From Oscillospiraceae bacterium (lineage in GTDB: Bacteria > Bacillota > Clostridia > Oscillospirales > Oscillospiraceae): DNA of 64,000 nt. Location of the stretch: the NCBI GenBank assembly GCA_015067795.1, contig SVLU01000008.1:1-64000 (forward strand), written 5' to 3'. The notes beneath the pieces were generated by a model. The model was not told where the DNA came from, searched no databases, and worked only from the letters and a program-made list of their open reading frames with translations. This document shows positions 17,289-26,754 of the stretch, piece after piece (position 1 is the first letter of the stretch; each line of letters opens with the position of its first letter). Made by a program: the position numbers and the translations under genes.

Positions 17289-18980
17289 ATGAAGGTTGTA
17301 ATCGTAGGCGGTGTTGCAGGCGGAGCTACCGCTGCGGCACGAATCAGAAGACTTGATGAAAAAGCGGAGATCGTAGTTTTTGAGCGATCCGGGTACATTT
17401 CCTACGCTAACTGCGGTTTGCCTTACTATATTGGAGACGTTATTGATGCTCCAAGTGAGCTGACATTGCAGACTCCTGCAACCTTCTTTGCAAGATTCAG
17501 GGTGAAAATGAAGGTGCGACACGAGGTCACCGCAATTCATCCTGAAAGAAAAACCGTTTCTGTAAAAAATCTCACAACAGGTGAGGAATTTGAGGAAAGC
17601 TATGATAAGCTGATCCTCTCTCCCGGGGCAAAGCCAACTCAGCCGCAAATCCCGGGCGTGAATATCGACAAGGTGTTCACTCTGCGTACCGTGGAGGACA
17701 CCTTCCGCATCAAGGACTACATCAACAGAAACAGACCGAAATCCGCCATTTTGGTGGGAGGTGGGTTTATTGGTTTGGAGCTTGCGGAAAATCTGCGGGA
17801 ACTGGGGATGGATATTACAATCGTAGAGAGTCTCGGGCAGATGATGAGTCCTTTTGATGCGGATATGGCATCATTTATCCATAGCGAAGTACGCAGAAAT
17901 GGTGTGAAGCTTGCCCTGAGAAGTATGGTTGAGGGTTTTGCGGAAAAAGACGGTGGTATTGAAGTCTTGCTTAAGAACAAAGCACCGCTCCATGCTGACA
18001 TGGTCATCCTTGCAGTGGGTGTAACTCCTGACACGGCTATTGCCAAAGAGGCAGGTCTGAAGCTTGGTATCAGGGGAAGTATTGTAGTAAACGAGCGTAT
18101 GGAGACTTCAATACCCGATATCTACGCCGCAGGTGATGCGGTGCAGGTGAAGCACTATGTCACGGGTGATGATGCACTCATATCTCTCGCCGGGCCTGCA
18201 AACAAGCAGGGACGCATAATTGCCGATAACATTTGCGGCGGCGACAGCCGGTATATGGGCAGTCAGGGCAGCAGCATAATTAAGGTCTTTGATATGACTG
18301 CCGCAGCAACAGGCATCAATGAAACAAACGCAGTAAAATCAGGTCTTGATGCAGACTCTGTCATCCTCTCGCCCATGAGCCATGCGGGCTATTACCCGGG
18401 CGGCAAAGTTATGACAATGAAGGTGACCTTTGAAAAGGGAACTTATCGTTTGCTGGGGGCTCAGATCGTGGGATATGAAGGCGTGGATAAGCGTATTGAC
18501 GTGCTGGCAACGGCGATCCACGCAGGACTTAAGGCAACAGAGCTGAAGGACCTTGATTTGGCCTATGCTCCGCCTTTCTCGTCAGCAAAGGACCCTGTAA
18601 ATATGGCCGGATTTATGATAGACAACATTGCAAAGGGTACATTGAAGCAGTGGCATTTGGCGGATGCGGAAAAATTGCCGAGGGATGGCAGCGTGACACT
18701 CCTTGACACAAGAACGGTTTGGGAGTACAGCCGGGGGCATATCGAGGGCTTTGTGAATATCCCTGTGGATGAGCTTCGTGAGCGTCTAAATGAAATTGAC
18801 CCAACAAAGCCCGTGTATGTAATTTGCCAGAGCGGTCTCAGAAGCTACATCGCCACACGTATTTTGGAAGGAAACGGCATCGAGGCGTATAACTTCTCAG
18901 GTGGTTTTCGCTTCTATGATGCGGTGATGAATGACCGTGCCCTTATCAAAAAGGCTGCTCCCTGCGGCATGGATGATTGA
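17289..18980 (+). CDS. CoA-disulfide-reductase-type FAD oxidoreductase with C-terminal rhodanese domain
   Basis: 563-residue flavoenzyme that reduces CoA disulfide, CoA persulfide or polysulfide with NAD(P)H. FAD-binding GGVAGG is at residues 7-12, the active Cys42 lies in SYANCGLPY, a second dinucleotide motif is GGGFIGLE, and the FAD site is IYAAGDA. A rhodanese domain (about 460-555) has the active Cys near residue 513 in CQSGLRSY. The fusion matches CoADR-Rhd/Npsr proteins that handle sulfane sulfur. The ATG at 17289 fits the family N terminus. It stands alone before a terminator. NADH oxidase activity is an alternative. Confidence 0.9.
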   Translation: MKVVIVGGVAGGATAAARIRRLDEKAEIVVFERSGYISYANCGLPYYIGDVIDAPSELTLQTPATFFARFRVKMKVRHEVTAIHPERKTVSVKNLTTGEEFEESYDKLILSPGAKPTQPQIPGVNIDKVFTLRTVEDTFRIKDYINRNRPKSAILVGGGFIGLELAENLRELGMDITIVESLGQMMSPFDADMASFIHSEVRRNGVKLALRSMVEGFAEKDGGIEVLLKNKAPLHADMVILAVGVTPDTAIAKEAGLKLGIRGSIVVNERMETSIPDIYAAGDAVQVKHYVTGDDALISLAGPANKQGRIIADNICGGDSRYMGSQGSSIIKVFDMTAAATGINETNAVKSGLDADSVILSPMSHAGYYPGGKVMTMKVTFEKGTYRLLGAQIVGYEGVDKRIDVLATAIHAGLKATELKDLDLAYAPPFSSAKDPVNMAGFMIDNIAKGTLKQWHLADAEKLPRDGSVTLLDTRTVWEYSRGHIEGFVNIPVDELRERLNEIDPTKPVYVICQSGLRSYIATRILEGNGIEAYNFSGGFRFYDAVMNDRALIKKAAPCGMDD

Positions 18981-19023
18981 CGCAGAGGCATAGCTGCAAT
19001 CAAAAATACGATATGAAAGTTCC

Positions 19024-19055
19024 AAAAAGCTCTCTTGCATATAGAGAGCTTTTTT
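19024..19055 (+). terminator. Terminator after the CoADR-rhodanese gene
   Basis: Stem AAAAGCTCTCT / AGAGAGCTTTT with a seven-base loop, then a run of T, about 45 bases past the stop. Confidence 0.85.
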
Positions 19056-19145
19056 GTGCAGAAAAGATATTTGCAATATTGAAGCAGGACACCGGCTTTC
19101 GGAATGATTTCTGTGAAATAATTTTAAATTTCCCTCAAGAATGTT

Positions 19146-19174
19146 TTGACGTATCCTTAATTAAGAGATATAAT
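19146..19174 (+). promoter_or_regulatory. Promoter of the CoA transferase gene
   Basis: TTGACG (19146-19151), 17-base spacer, TATAAT (19169-19174), about 27 bases upstream of the ribosome site. Confidence 0.85.
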
Positions 19175-19206
19175 AAAGTATAAATATAATCAAGGAGGAT
19201 ATGACG

Positions 19207-20721
19207 ATGCCTGAGTTTGTAACTGCCAGCGAAGCTGTTGCTTGCATAAAAGATGGCGACTTTATTGGTGTGAATGCGTTTTTAACATTAGTTAATCCGG
19301 CAGAGCTTATGACAGCGTTGGGTGAACGCTTTGATATGACAGGCGAGCCAAAAAACCTCACTATTTTCTGTGAGGCCGGATTTGGCAACTGGGTTGAGGA
19401 TTCAGGATGTGAGCATATAATTACTGCGGGCGGTGTCAGCTCTGTTGTGCTCAGCCATTATGCATCCATGCCCGGTACTGCGAAGATGGTAATGAATAAT
19501 GAGATTGCGGGCTACAATATGCTTTTCGGGGCAATGTCCCACATGGTCCGCGAGGCGGCAAGGGGCAGTGAATACTATATCACAAAGAGTGGTTTGAACC
19601 TTTTCGTTGATCCAAAATACGGCGGCAGCAAGCTGAATGAAAAGGCAACTGAGGATTGGGTTTCCGACATTGTTATCGACGGTGAACGCTATCTGAAATA
19701 TAAAACTCCAAAGTTTGATATTGCTCTTATAAAGGGGTCAAGCTGTGACCGCTTTGGCAATATCACAATGGAGAAGGAGAGCTGTGTTCTTGACGCTCTG
19801 TCTTTAGCTCAGGCAACAAGACGCAACGGAGGCAAGGTCATAGTTCAGGTTGAGCGTTTTTCCGAAAAGCGTCGTCCATGGGAATGCATTATCCCCGGTG
19901 CGCTTGTTGACTATATCGTTCTGTGTCCTGAGCAGACTCCTATCCTTGGCGTTCCCGAGCTTCGGCCTACTTACAGCGGTGATCACTTCATGTCAGGTGA
20001 CGAGATAACCGAATTCGTTCTGACCCACGGTGCCCAGAAAACGGACACCATCCGTTCTCTTATTACAAAGCGTGCGGTCAAGGAACTGAAGCCCGGTATG
20101 TTTGTAAATATCGGTATCGGTATTCCTGAGGGTGTAGGTGTTGAGGCGGCAAAAAAGAACCTTCTCAGTAAGATCACGCTTACCGTTGAGGACGGTGCTT
20201 TTGGCGGTATGCCTGCTTCCGGTAAGGAATTTGGTTCTGCCGTTGGTGCACACTGCATTATCAACACCGCTCAGATGTTCGACTTCTACGATGGCGGCGG
20301 ACTTGATATCTGCTTCATCGGTGCTTTGGAGGTTGACAAGGAGGGCAATGTAAACGGCCATATCAGTCCAAATAAGCTTGCAGGTATCGGCGGATTTGCC
20401 AATATCACCCAGACTGCACACAAGGTTGTATTCTGCAATACCTTTACCGCAGGCGGACTTGTGGTTGAAGAAAAATACGGCAAGGTGAAGATAGTTCAGG
20501 AAGGCAGAATTAAGAAATTTGTTGACCAGGTGAATGCTATAAGCTTTGCCGCACAGAATGCCCGAAAGATCGGTCAGGAGGTTATGTACGTAACTGAAAG
20601 ATGTGTATTCCGTCTTGATGCTGACGGTCTTGTACTTACCGAGGTTTATAATGGCATTGATATGCAGAAGGACATTCTTGATTTGCTGGACTTTGAAGTT
20701 AAGGTTGACCTGAAAAAATAA
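19207..20721 (+). CDS. Acyl-CoA:carboxylate CoA transferase, family I
   Basis: 504-residue single-chain enzyme that moves CoA between an acyl-CoA and a free acid such as acetate or propionate. It contains both the alpha-like half and the beta-like half; the catalytic Glu is in TVEDGAFGG (Glu328), with the oxyanion-site IGIGIPEG upstream, as in YdiF/Pct proteins. Two in-frame ATGs occur; the one at 19207 is preferred because it sits eight bases from GGAGG, while 19201 is only two away. Monocistronic with its own promoter and terminator. Physiological role is probably fermentation end-product formation or acyl-CoA recycling; exact substrates cannot be read. Confidence 0.9.
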   Translation: MPEFVTASEAVACIKDGDFIGVNAFLTLVNPAELMTALGERFDMTGEPKNLTIFCEAGFGNWVEDSGCEHIITAGGVSSVVLSHYASMPGTAKMVMNNEIAGYNMLFGAMSHMVREAARGSEYYITKSGLNLFVDPKYGGSKLNEKATEDWVSDIVIDGERYLKYKTPKFDIALIKGSSCDRFGNITMEKESCVLDALSLAQATRRNGGKVIVQVERFSEKRRPWECIIPGALVDYIVLCPEQTPILGVPELRPTYSGDHFMSGDEITEFVLTHGAQKTDTIRSLITKRAVKELKPGMFVNIGIGIPEGVGVEAAKKNLLSKITLTVEDGAFGGMPASGKEFGSAVGAHCIINTAQMFDFYDGGGLDICFIGALEVDKEGNVNGHISPNKLAGIGGFANITQTAHKVVFCNTFTAGGLVVEEKYGKVKIVQEGRIKKFVDQVNAISFAAQNARKIGQEVMYVTERCVFRLDADGLVLTEVYNGIDMQKDILDLLDFEVKVDLKK

Positions 20722-20726
20722 GATAT

Positions 20727-20775
20727 AATTCCCTGTAATATCGAGGCAGATTTTGCGATATTACAGGGAATTTTT
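20727..20775 (+). terminator. Terminator of the CoA transferase gene
   Basis: Perfect 17-bp stem (20727-20743 with 20756-20772) followed by T residues, six bases after the stop codon. Confidence 0.92.
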
Positions 20776-20874
20776 GTGAGTATCGACAAAGGAAAAAATG
20801 AAAATACCTCTGTCATTTTTTGCTTGTTAGTGGTACAATGCCTATGCCCTGAAAATCAACATGGAGGAATTGGG

Positions 20875-22167
20875 ATGAAGAGAAATAAAGCGACTAAACA
20901 AATAGCCTGCATAATGCTTGGTTACAGTATTGCGGCGATAATTACCGGACTTCTTGTGGGTGACATTTCTGAAACGCTTAAGGGCTTCTGGACTATCCTC
21001 ACTTCTCCTGCACAGCTTACCATCGACTATTTCAAGCTTGGCACCGTGGGTGCTGCGTATTTAAACTCCGGTCTTGTTGGTCTTGGCTGTGTGGCGGTGC
21101 TTTGGCTGTCAAAGTTAAGACTGAACGGAACGTCGCTTATGGCGTTTTTCCTTTGCATCGGATTCAGCTTCTACGGTATTAACTTCATGAACATCTGGCC
21201 ATGTATTTTTGGTACATGGCTGTACACAAGATTTGCAAAGGTGAAGTTCTATACTCAGGTGAATATCGCTCTGTTTTCCACCTGTATGGCTCCTTTTGTA
21301 AGTGAAATGATCTGCCGTTATCCTGTTTTCGACGGTCTTGCCTATGCATGGGTATTCAAAATTCTGGCAGGTATTCTGGTAGGTATTTTTGCAGGCATCA
21401 TGATGGCTCTGCTTTGTCCACACGGCCCAAATCTGCATAAGGGCTACAGCCTTTATAATGCGGCAATGGTAGGCGGATTTATTGCGATTTTCCTTTTCTC
21501 TCTGCTGTTCAAAGCAACAGGCGTTGAAATTCCTGTCAATACCGACCTGGGTGAAGGCGAGACAATGATAGTCAATGCCTTTGCCATTGGAACGGCGGTT
21601 ATTGCCATAATCGCAGGCTTCTTTATGAACGGCAGAAGCTTCAAGGGCTATGGAGAGGTCATTGCATCAACGGGCTATAAGTGTGATTTCACTCAGAGTG
21701 CAGGTGTACCTCTGACACTTGTAAATATAGGTGTTTTCGGACTGTTTGTTACCGCATATTACAATATCGTCGGAGCAAACTTCACAGGCCCCACACAGGG
21801 CTGTTTGATCTGTCTCCTGGCTGTTGCCGCTTGCGGTGCTCATGCTTTCAATATGCTGCCAATTATGATCGGATATGCTATTGCATCTACATTCTGCACA
21901 TTTGAACTCAGCACTCAGTCCATTATTATCGGCCTGTGCTATGCAGGCGCCATGATACCTATTTCCGGCCGCTTCGGCAGCCTTTCCGGTATTATTGCAG
22001 GTATCGTCCATGCAATACTGGTGACGAATGTAGTCACATTCCACGGCGGCTTCCTGCTGTATAACGGCGGATTTACCTCCGGTATCGTTGCAATAATACT
22101 TATTCCTGTACTGGAATATTTCTTCCAGCCCTCGGATAAGCTGCGTTTACTGCCAATGAAAAAATAG
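20875..22167 (+). CDS. DUF1576-type multi-helix membrane protein
   Basis: 430-residue integral membrane protein with about ten to twelve hydrophobic helices and few charged residues outside loops. It resembles DUF1576 proteins of Clostridia; no transported substrate is known. The ATG at 20875 has a GGAGGAAT site nine bases upstream and begins a short basic N terminus (MKRNKATK) before the first helix; upstream in-frame sequence is less likely coding. It lies between a terminator and a dispersed repeat, so it appears monocistronic. Confidence 0.72.
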   Translation: MKRNKATKQIACIMLGYSIAAIITGLLVGDISETLKGFWTILTSPAQLTIDYFKLGTVGAAYLNSGLVGLGCVAVLWLSKLRLNGTSLMAFFLCIGFSFYGINFMNIWPCIFGTWLYTRFAKVKFYTQVNIALFSTCMAPFVSEMICRYPVFDGLAYAWVFKILAGILVGIFAGIMMALLCPHGPNLHKGYSLYNAAMVGGFIAIFLFSLLFKATGVEIPVNTDLGEGETMIVNAFAIGTAVIAIIAGFFMNGRSFKGYGEVIASTGYKCDFTQSAGVPLTLVNIGVFGLFVTAYYNIVGANFTGPTQGCLICLLAVAACGAHAFNMLPIMIGYAIASTFCTFELSTQSIIIGLCYAGAMIPISGRFGSLSGIIAGIVHAILVTNVVTFHGGFLLYNGGFTSGIVAIILIPVLEYFFQPSDKLRLLPMKK

Positions 22168-22177
22168 AATTAAGGGG

Positions 22178-22341
22178 CTGTCAAAAAACCTCCCTCTGAC
22201 GAGGGAGGTGGCAAAATCGAAGATTTTGACGGAGGGAGAGAAATATAAAAAGTTTTGCTTTTTGTATAAAAATAGTTAAAATCTATGTTTATTCTCTCCC
22301 TCAGTCGCCTTACGGCGACAGCTCCCTCGTCAGAGGGAGCC
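22178..22341. repeat. Dispersed palindromic element B, copy 1
   Basis: 164-bp non-coding element with hairpin ends: CCTCCCTCTGACGAGGGAGG on the left and CTCCCTCGTCAGAGGGAG on the right, and inner GAGGGAGAGAA / TTCTCTCCCTC. A second copy lies at 41696-41859. The middle is AT-rich and less conserved. Confidence 0.85.
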
Positions 22342-22381
22342 TATGGATTATTACAATTAATAAGTTGTTTGACATGATATT

Positions 22382-22412
22382 ACGCCGATTGGATTTTTCA
22401 ATCGGCGTTATT
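22382..22412. terminator. Shared hairpin between converging genes
   Basis: Stem ACGCCGATTG / CAATCGGCGT (22382-22391 with 22399-22408), two bases from the stop of the minus-strand gene and followed on the plus strand by TATTATATTTTG. It can serve transcripts from either side. Confidence 0.65.
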
Positions 22413-23184
22413 ATATTTTGCGCTTATCATAAACATCATACCAATAATCGTTTGCTGAAGAAGTGTTTACGTTTTTGGAATTAAATTCAACACAGTTGTA
22501 TTTTGATAAATAGCCTTCTTCATCATGGGTGAAATTGAATTGGATATGTTGAAGTAAAAGTATATCGGGACTATACATATACATATCTGTAGTTTTTAAT
22601 CCAAAAGAATCATATAGATATTTTTCTTTATGTAAGTCTGATATTTTATTACTATGATTGAAATAAGAAGCACGAGTAAGTTCTATTAGCTTGCCGTTTT
22701 CATAGACTTCTTCACATAAATAATCAATTGTACCATCGTCTCCAATGGAGATACCTAAAACTGTATTTTCATTGTGAATAATAACTTCTTTTGATTGATT
22801 AGGTAGCTCAGAATAAGATTTGATTACAACTAATCTACCAGATTCATCAAAGCCGTATTTGAATGTTATTTTACTTCTTTTTGTTATACGTTTTAAAAGA
22901 TTACCTCGATCACATCTTCCTATAACAATGTCAATAATTGGACTTGGATGATAGTAGCCTCTGTGCAGCACCTCACCACGGATGGCACATTCTTCTCTGA
23001 TAACGCTATTTTCAGCATTGTTATATAAATCAACAGCAGTATCTTTGTGTTTTTCTGCAATAGAGAGAAAACGAAGGCACTCAAGCTGAAAAGGCTCACA
23101 GGTTTTGAGATTTTCTGGTGTTTCGTTCGTTCTTCGTATGTCTTGCAAATATTTGGGTAAATCATTAGGAAACTCTATTTTCAA
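22411..23184 (-). CDS. Hypothetical protein, AT-rich orphan gene
   Basis: 257-residue soluble protein with no signal peptide or membrane helix. It has short YxYDxFG-like and YNCVEFN segments that recall the repeats of Rhs/YD proteins or immunity-type proteins, but no confident family. Base composition is clearly more AT-rich than its neighbours, and codons such as ATA, TTA and AGA are frequent, which suggests acquisition from elsewhere. GGAGGTG lies before the ATG at 23184. It sits between element B and the pst operon, in the opposite direction to both. Function unknown. Confidence 0.7.
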   Translation of the reverse strand: MKIEFPNDLPKYLQDIRRTNETPENLKTCEPFQLECLRFLSIAEKHKDTAVDLYNNAENSVIREECAIRGEVLHRGYYHPSPIIDIVIGRCDRGNLLKRITKRSKITFKYGFDESGRLVVIKSYSELPNQSKEVIIHNENTVLGISIGDDGTIDYLCEEVYENGKLIELTRASYFNHSNKISDLHKEKYLYDSFGLKTTDMYMYSPDILLLQHIQFNFTHDEEGYLSKYNCVEFNSKNVNTSSANDYWYDVYDKRKI

Positions 23185-23287
23185 GCTGATGCACCTCCAT
23201 TTAAAAGTATTTTACCATAATTAATATGAAAAGTCAGTACATAACAAAAAAGCGTTAAAAATGTGGAAATGTATTACTTAGCATTTT

Positions 23288-23320
23288 CTTTACAAAACTC
23301 CATATACTTTACATTAATTT
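23288..23320 (+). promoter_or_regulatory. Possible Pho-type control region of the pst operon
   Basis: Two CTTTACA repeats, 19 bases apart (23288-23294 and 23307-23313), resemble TTTACA-type half-sites bound by PhoP in Gram-positives. The leader to pstS is about 100 bases. The match is short and the phoPR genes are not in the window. Confidence 0.35.
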
Positions 23321-23411
23321 GATTTAATCGGGATTTTTCATTTTACGTTGCGGCAGTATTATCAAAGGCGTAGGGTAAAGACCCAAAAACTTCAAAAAGG
23401 AGTATTGAAAA

Positions 23412-24290
23412 ATGAAAAACACAAAAAGAATTATCGGTATGTTACTTATTGCGGCACTGATCATTGCATCTCTTGCAGGCTGCGGCAATGATGATGAAAG
23501 CTTTGATGCCTCACGGGATATTCATGTTACCTCCCGCGAGGAGGGGTCAGGTACGAGAGGGGCATTTGTGGAGCTTTTCGGTATTGAACAGAAGGATGAA
23601 AAGGGCGAAAAGGTGGACTACACAACACCAAATGCCGTAACAACAAATTCCACCTCTGTTATGATGACAACGGTAGCAGGCGACCTTTACGCTATCGGTT
23701 ATATCTCAATGGGCTCTCTTAACGATACGGTTAAGGCTGTGGAGATCGACGGTGCACTTCCAAGTGCTGAGAATATCAAAAACGGCACTTATAAGGTTTC
23801 TCGTCCGTTCAATATTGTAACTACAAACAATATCAGTAAAAACGCACAGGATTTTATAGATTTCATCATGAGTGCCAACGGTCAGGATGTTATCGAAGAA
23901 GCAGGTTACATTTCCGTTTCCGATGCTCCTGCATACACAGGCGGTCAGATAAGCGGCAAGGTGGTAGTAAGCGGTTCTTCCTCAGTAACGCCTGTCATGG
24001 AAAAGCTTAAGGAAGCATATATCACGCTCAATCCTGATGTTACCATCGAAGTTCAGCAGAGCGATTCCTCAACAGGTATCACAGACGCAGCCGACGGCAC
24101 CTGCGACATCGGCATGGCTTCCCGAGACCTTAAGGACTCCGAAACTGAGCAAGGACTTACAGCGACAGTTATAGCAATGGATGGCATCGCTGTTATTGTC
24201 AATAACGACAGCGATATTACCGCATTGACATCGCGGCAGGTAATGAAGATATACACAGGTGAGGTTACTAAGTGGACGGAGATAAAATGA
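23412..24290 (+). CDS. pstS: Phosphate-binding lipoprotein PstS with swapped (permuted) halves
   Basis: Substrate-binding lipoprotein of 292 residues; lipobox LAGC with Cys24. The segment usually C-terminal in PstS (SREEGSGTRGAF at 41-52, then AIGYISMGSL and the FIDFIMS-GQ-GYI helix) comes first. The segment usually N-terminal (VVVSGSSSVTPVMEKL at 184-199, then QQSDSSTGI, DIGMASRDLKD and DGIAVIVN to YTGEVTKW) comes second. Both phosphate-contacting loops, GSGTR and SGSSSVT, are intact, so binding should be kept. The order equals a circular permutation relative to E. coli PstS. First gene of pstSCAB-phoU, overlapping pstC by four bases; no second pstS is present. Confidence 0.9.
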   Translation: MKNTKRIIGMLLIAALIIASLAGCGNDDESFDASRDIHVTSREEGSGTRGAFVELFGIEQKDEKGEKVDYTTPNAVTTNSTSVMMTTVAGDLYAIGYISMGSLNDTVKAVEIDGALPSAENIKNGTYKVSRPFNIVTTNNISKNAQDFIDFIMSANGQDVIEEAGYISVSDAPAYTGGQISGKVVVSGSSSVTPVMEKLKEAYITLNPDVTIEVQQSDSSTGITDAADGTCDIGMASRDLKDSETEQGLTATVIAMDGIAVIVNNDSDITALTSRQVMKIYTGEVTKWTEIK

Positions 24291-25141
24291 CAAAAATCAA
24301 AGAACCCTTAATGAAAATAGTATTCCTGATTGCGGCGCTTGTGTCCATAGCTGCTGTTATACTGATATGCGTATTCCTGTTTGCTAACGGCTTGCCGGCA
24401 ATAGGGGAGATAGGCCTGTTCAATTTTCTGTTTGGCACTACCTGGCGGCCTGCAAATGACCTTTACGGCATACTGCCGATGATCGTGGGCAGTATCTGCG
24501 TTACGGCGGGGGCTTTGGTAACAGGTGTACCGATCGGAATCCTGACGGCTGTGTTTATGGCAAAATTCTGTCCAAAATGGCTTTATAAGTTCATGAAACC
24601 TGCAATAAATCTCCTTGCAGGCATACCAAGCGTTGTATATGGTTTTTTTGGTTTGGTTGTGCTTGTGCCATTTGTAAGAGATACCTTCGGAGGGCGAGGC
24701 ATGAGTGTTCTGACGGCATCCTTGCTTTTGGGGCTTATGATACTTCCAACTATCGTAAGTGTATCTGAATCGGCAATAAGAGCCGTACCAAACAGCTATT
24801 ATGAGGGTGGCTTAGCCTTAGGTGCTTCCCATGAACGAAGCGTTTTTAAGGCAACTCTGCCTGCGGCAAAGTCCGGTGTTTTTGCAGGTGTTGTGCTGGG
24901 TGTGGGACGGGCCCTGGGGGAGACGATGGCTGTGATGATGGTGGCTGGCAATCAGGCGGTAATACCCGACAGCCTCACCGACGGTGTGCGAACTCTAACT
25001 ACAAACATAGTTATGGAGATGGGATATTCGGAAGGTCTGCACCGTGAAGCACTCATAGCCACGGCGGTGGTGCTGTTTGTTTTTATTCTGATTATTAATT
25101 TGTCCTTTTCGCTGGTGAAACGGAGGGGTAAGAATGGATAG
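24287..25141 (+). CDS. pstC: Phosphate ABC transporter permease PstC
   Basis: Inner-membrane permease of 284 residues for inorganic phosphate import. It has about six helices and the family blocks IPSVVYGFFGL and GRALGETMAVMMVAGN (the EAA-type loop that meets PstB). The ATG at 24287 is chosen since it overlaps the pstS stop as ATGA and has GGAG upstream. It overlaps pstA by eight bases. The order pstS-pstC-pstA-pstB-phoU is standard. Confidence 0.94.
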   Translation: MTKIKEPLMKIVFLIAALVSIAAVILICVFLFANGLPAIGEIGLFNFLFGTTWRPANDLYGILPMIVGSICVTAGALVTGVPIGILTAVFMAKFCPKWLYKFMKPAINLLAGIPSVVYGFFGLVVLVPFVRDTFGGRGMSVLTASLLLGLMILPTIVSVSESAIRAVPNSYYEGGLALGASHERSVFKATLPAAKSGVFAGVVLGVGRALGETMAVMMVAGNQAVIPDSLTDGVRTLTTNIVMEMGYSEGLHREALIATAVVLFVFILIINLSFSLVKRRGKNG

Positions 25142-26003
25142 GATAAATAGAATAAGCTTCCGTCAGAGATGGAATTCGTATAAAAGAAATCCCCAATCGC
25201 TGATACTGTTTCTGCTGGTGTGTTTTGCGGCACTTGCGGCGATGACAGCGCTGCTGTTTCTCATGGGATATATTCTTATTAAAGGTATTCCTAATCTGAC
25301 TCCCTCGCTTTTTTCATGGAGATACAACTCCGAAAACGTATCTCTTATGCCTGCACTTATAAATACACTGCTTATGACAGCGTGTTCTCTTGTGCTTGCT
25401 GTGCCTGTTGGTATATGTGCGGCGATATATCTGGTTGAATACACCGGGAGAGGGAACAGGCTTGTGAGACTTGCAGGTCTTGCGGCGGAAACTCTTTCAG
25501 GTATACCATCCATTGTATACGGTCTTTTCGGTTCGCTTTTCTTTGTAAAAACCCTGAAAATGGGTTTATCTCTTGCGGCAGGTTCATGTACCCTTGCGAT
25601 AATGATTTTGCCTCTTGTAATGCGTACCGCAGAAGAAGCCCTGCGTTCAGTTCCTGACAGCTATCGGGAGGGGAGCTTTGGACTTGGTGCAGGTAAGCTC
25701 AGAACAGTAACGAAGGTAATTCTGCCATCTGCAATACCGGGAATTCTTTCGGGTGTTATTTTAGGTATCGGACGAATTGTGGGAGAATCGGCGGCTCTTA
25801 TCTACACCGCCGGCACAGTTGCAGAGGCGGCGACAAGTCTTTTTGACTCCGCAAGGACTCTTTCTGTCCATATGTATACAATTTCAGGTGAGGGGCTTTA
25901 TATCGACCAGACCTACGCGACAGCGGTAGTTCTTTTAGTAATAGTCATTGCCATAAACGGTCTCAGCGGTCTTGCCGCCGGGAAACTGACAAAGGAAAAA
26001 TAA
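25134..26003 (+). CDS. pstA: Phosphate ABC transporter permease PstA
   Basis: Second permease of the phosphate importer, 289 residues. A hydrophilic N terminus of about 25 residues precedes six helices; family blocks are [10 protein letters not shown] and [15 protein letters not shown]. The ATG at 25134 has GGAGGGG upstream, inside the end of pstC. One base separates its stop from the pstB start. Confidence 0.94.
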   Translation: MDRINRISFRQRWNSYKRNPQSLILFLLVCFAALAAMTALLFLMGYILIKGIPNLTPSLFSWRYNSENVSLMPALINTLLMTACSLVLAVPVGICAAIYLVEYTGRGNRLVRLAGLAAETLSGIPSIVYGLFGSLFFVKTLKMGLSLAAGSCTLAIMILPLVMRTAEEALRSVPDSYREGSFGLGAGKLRTVTKVILPSAIPGILSGVILGIGRIVGESAALIYTAGTVAEAATSLFDSARTLSVHMYTISGEGLYIDQTYATAVVLLVIVIAINGLSGLAAGKLTKEK

Positions 26004-26004
26004 A

Positions 26005-26754
26005 ATGGATAAGTTTACAATAGAAAATCTTGATTTATACTACGGCGGCTTTCAGGCACTTAAAAGTGTCAGCCTGAATATTCCGGCGAAAGAGATAACC
26101 GCCTTTATCGGCCCTTCCGGCTGTGGTAAGTCCACACTATTAAAGACTCTCAACCGCATGAATGATCTGGTTGAAGGATGTCGTATACAGGGCAATGTGC
26201 TTTTGGATAATGAAGATGTTTACGGCGATATGGATGTGAACCATCTCCGCAGGCGTGTTGGTATGGTGTTCCAGAAGCCCAATCCCTTTCCCATGAGTAT
26301 ATATGATAATATCGCTTTTGGGCCTAAAACTCACGGTATTCGAAATAAAAGTACATTAGATGAAATAGTTGAGCGTTCTCTTAAAAGTGCGGCAATATGG
26401 GATGAGGTAAAGGACAGACTCAAAAAATCCGCGTTGGGACTTTCGGGCGGTCAGCAGCAAAGACTCTGTATCGCAAGAGCCTTGGCGGTAGAGCCGGAGG
26501 TGCTTCTTATGGACGAGCCCACAAGTGCCCTTGACCCTATTTCCACAACGAAGATCGAGGACTTGGCGGTACAGCTCAAGAAGGATTATACCATCGTAAT
26601 TGTTACCCACAATATGCAGCAGGCGGTGCGAATTTCCGATAATACAGCCTTTTTCCATTTGGGTGAAGTTGTTGAATATGGCGATACGGAGAAAATTTTC
26701 TCCATGCCAAAGGATAAACGTACAGAGGATTACATTTCAGGGAGGTTCGGTTAA
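26005..26754 (+). CDS. pstB: Phosphate ABC transporter ATPase PstB
   Basis: ATPase of 249 residues for phosphate uptake. Walker A is GPSGCGKST (about 35-43), the Q-loop is [14 protein letters not shown] (a PstB hallmark), the signature is LSGGQQQR, and Walker B is [13 protein letters not shown]. The stop TAA shares its last A with the phoU ATG, so the two are coupled. Confidence 0.96.
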   Translation: MDKFTIENLDLYYGGFQALKSVSLNIPAKEITAFIGPSGCGKSTLLKTLNRMNDLVEGCRIQGNVLLDNEDVYGDMDVNHLRRRVGMVFQKPNPFPMSIYDNIAFGPKTHGIRNKSTLDEIVERSLKSAAIWDEVKDRLKKSALGLSGGQQQRLCIARALAVEPEVLLMDEPTSALDPISTTKIEDLAVQLKKDYTIVIVTHNMQQAVRISDNTAFFHLGEVVEYGDTEKIFSMPKDKRTEDYISGRFG

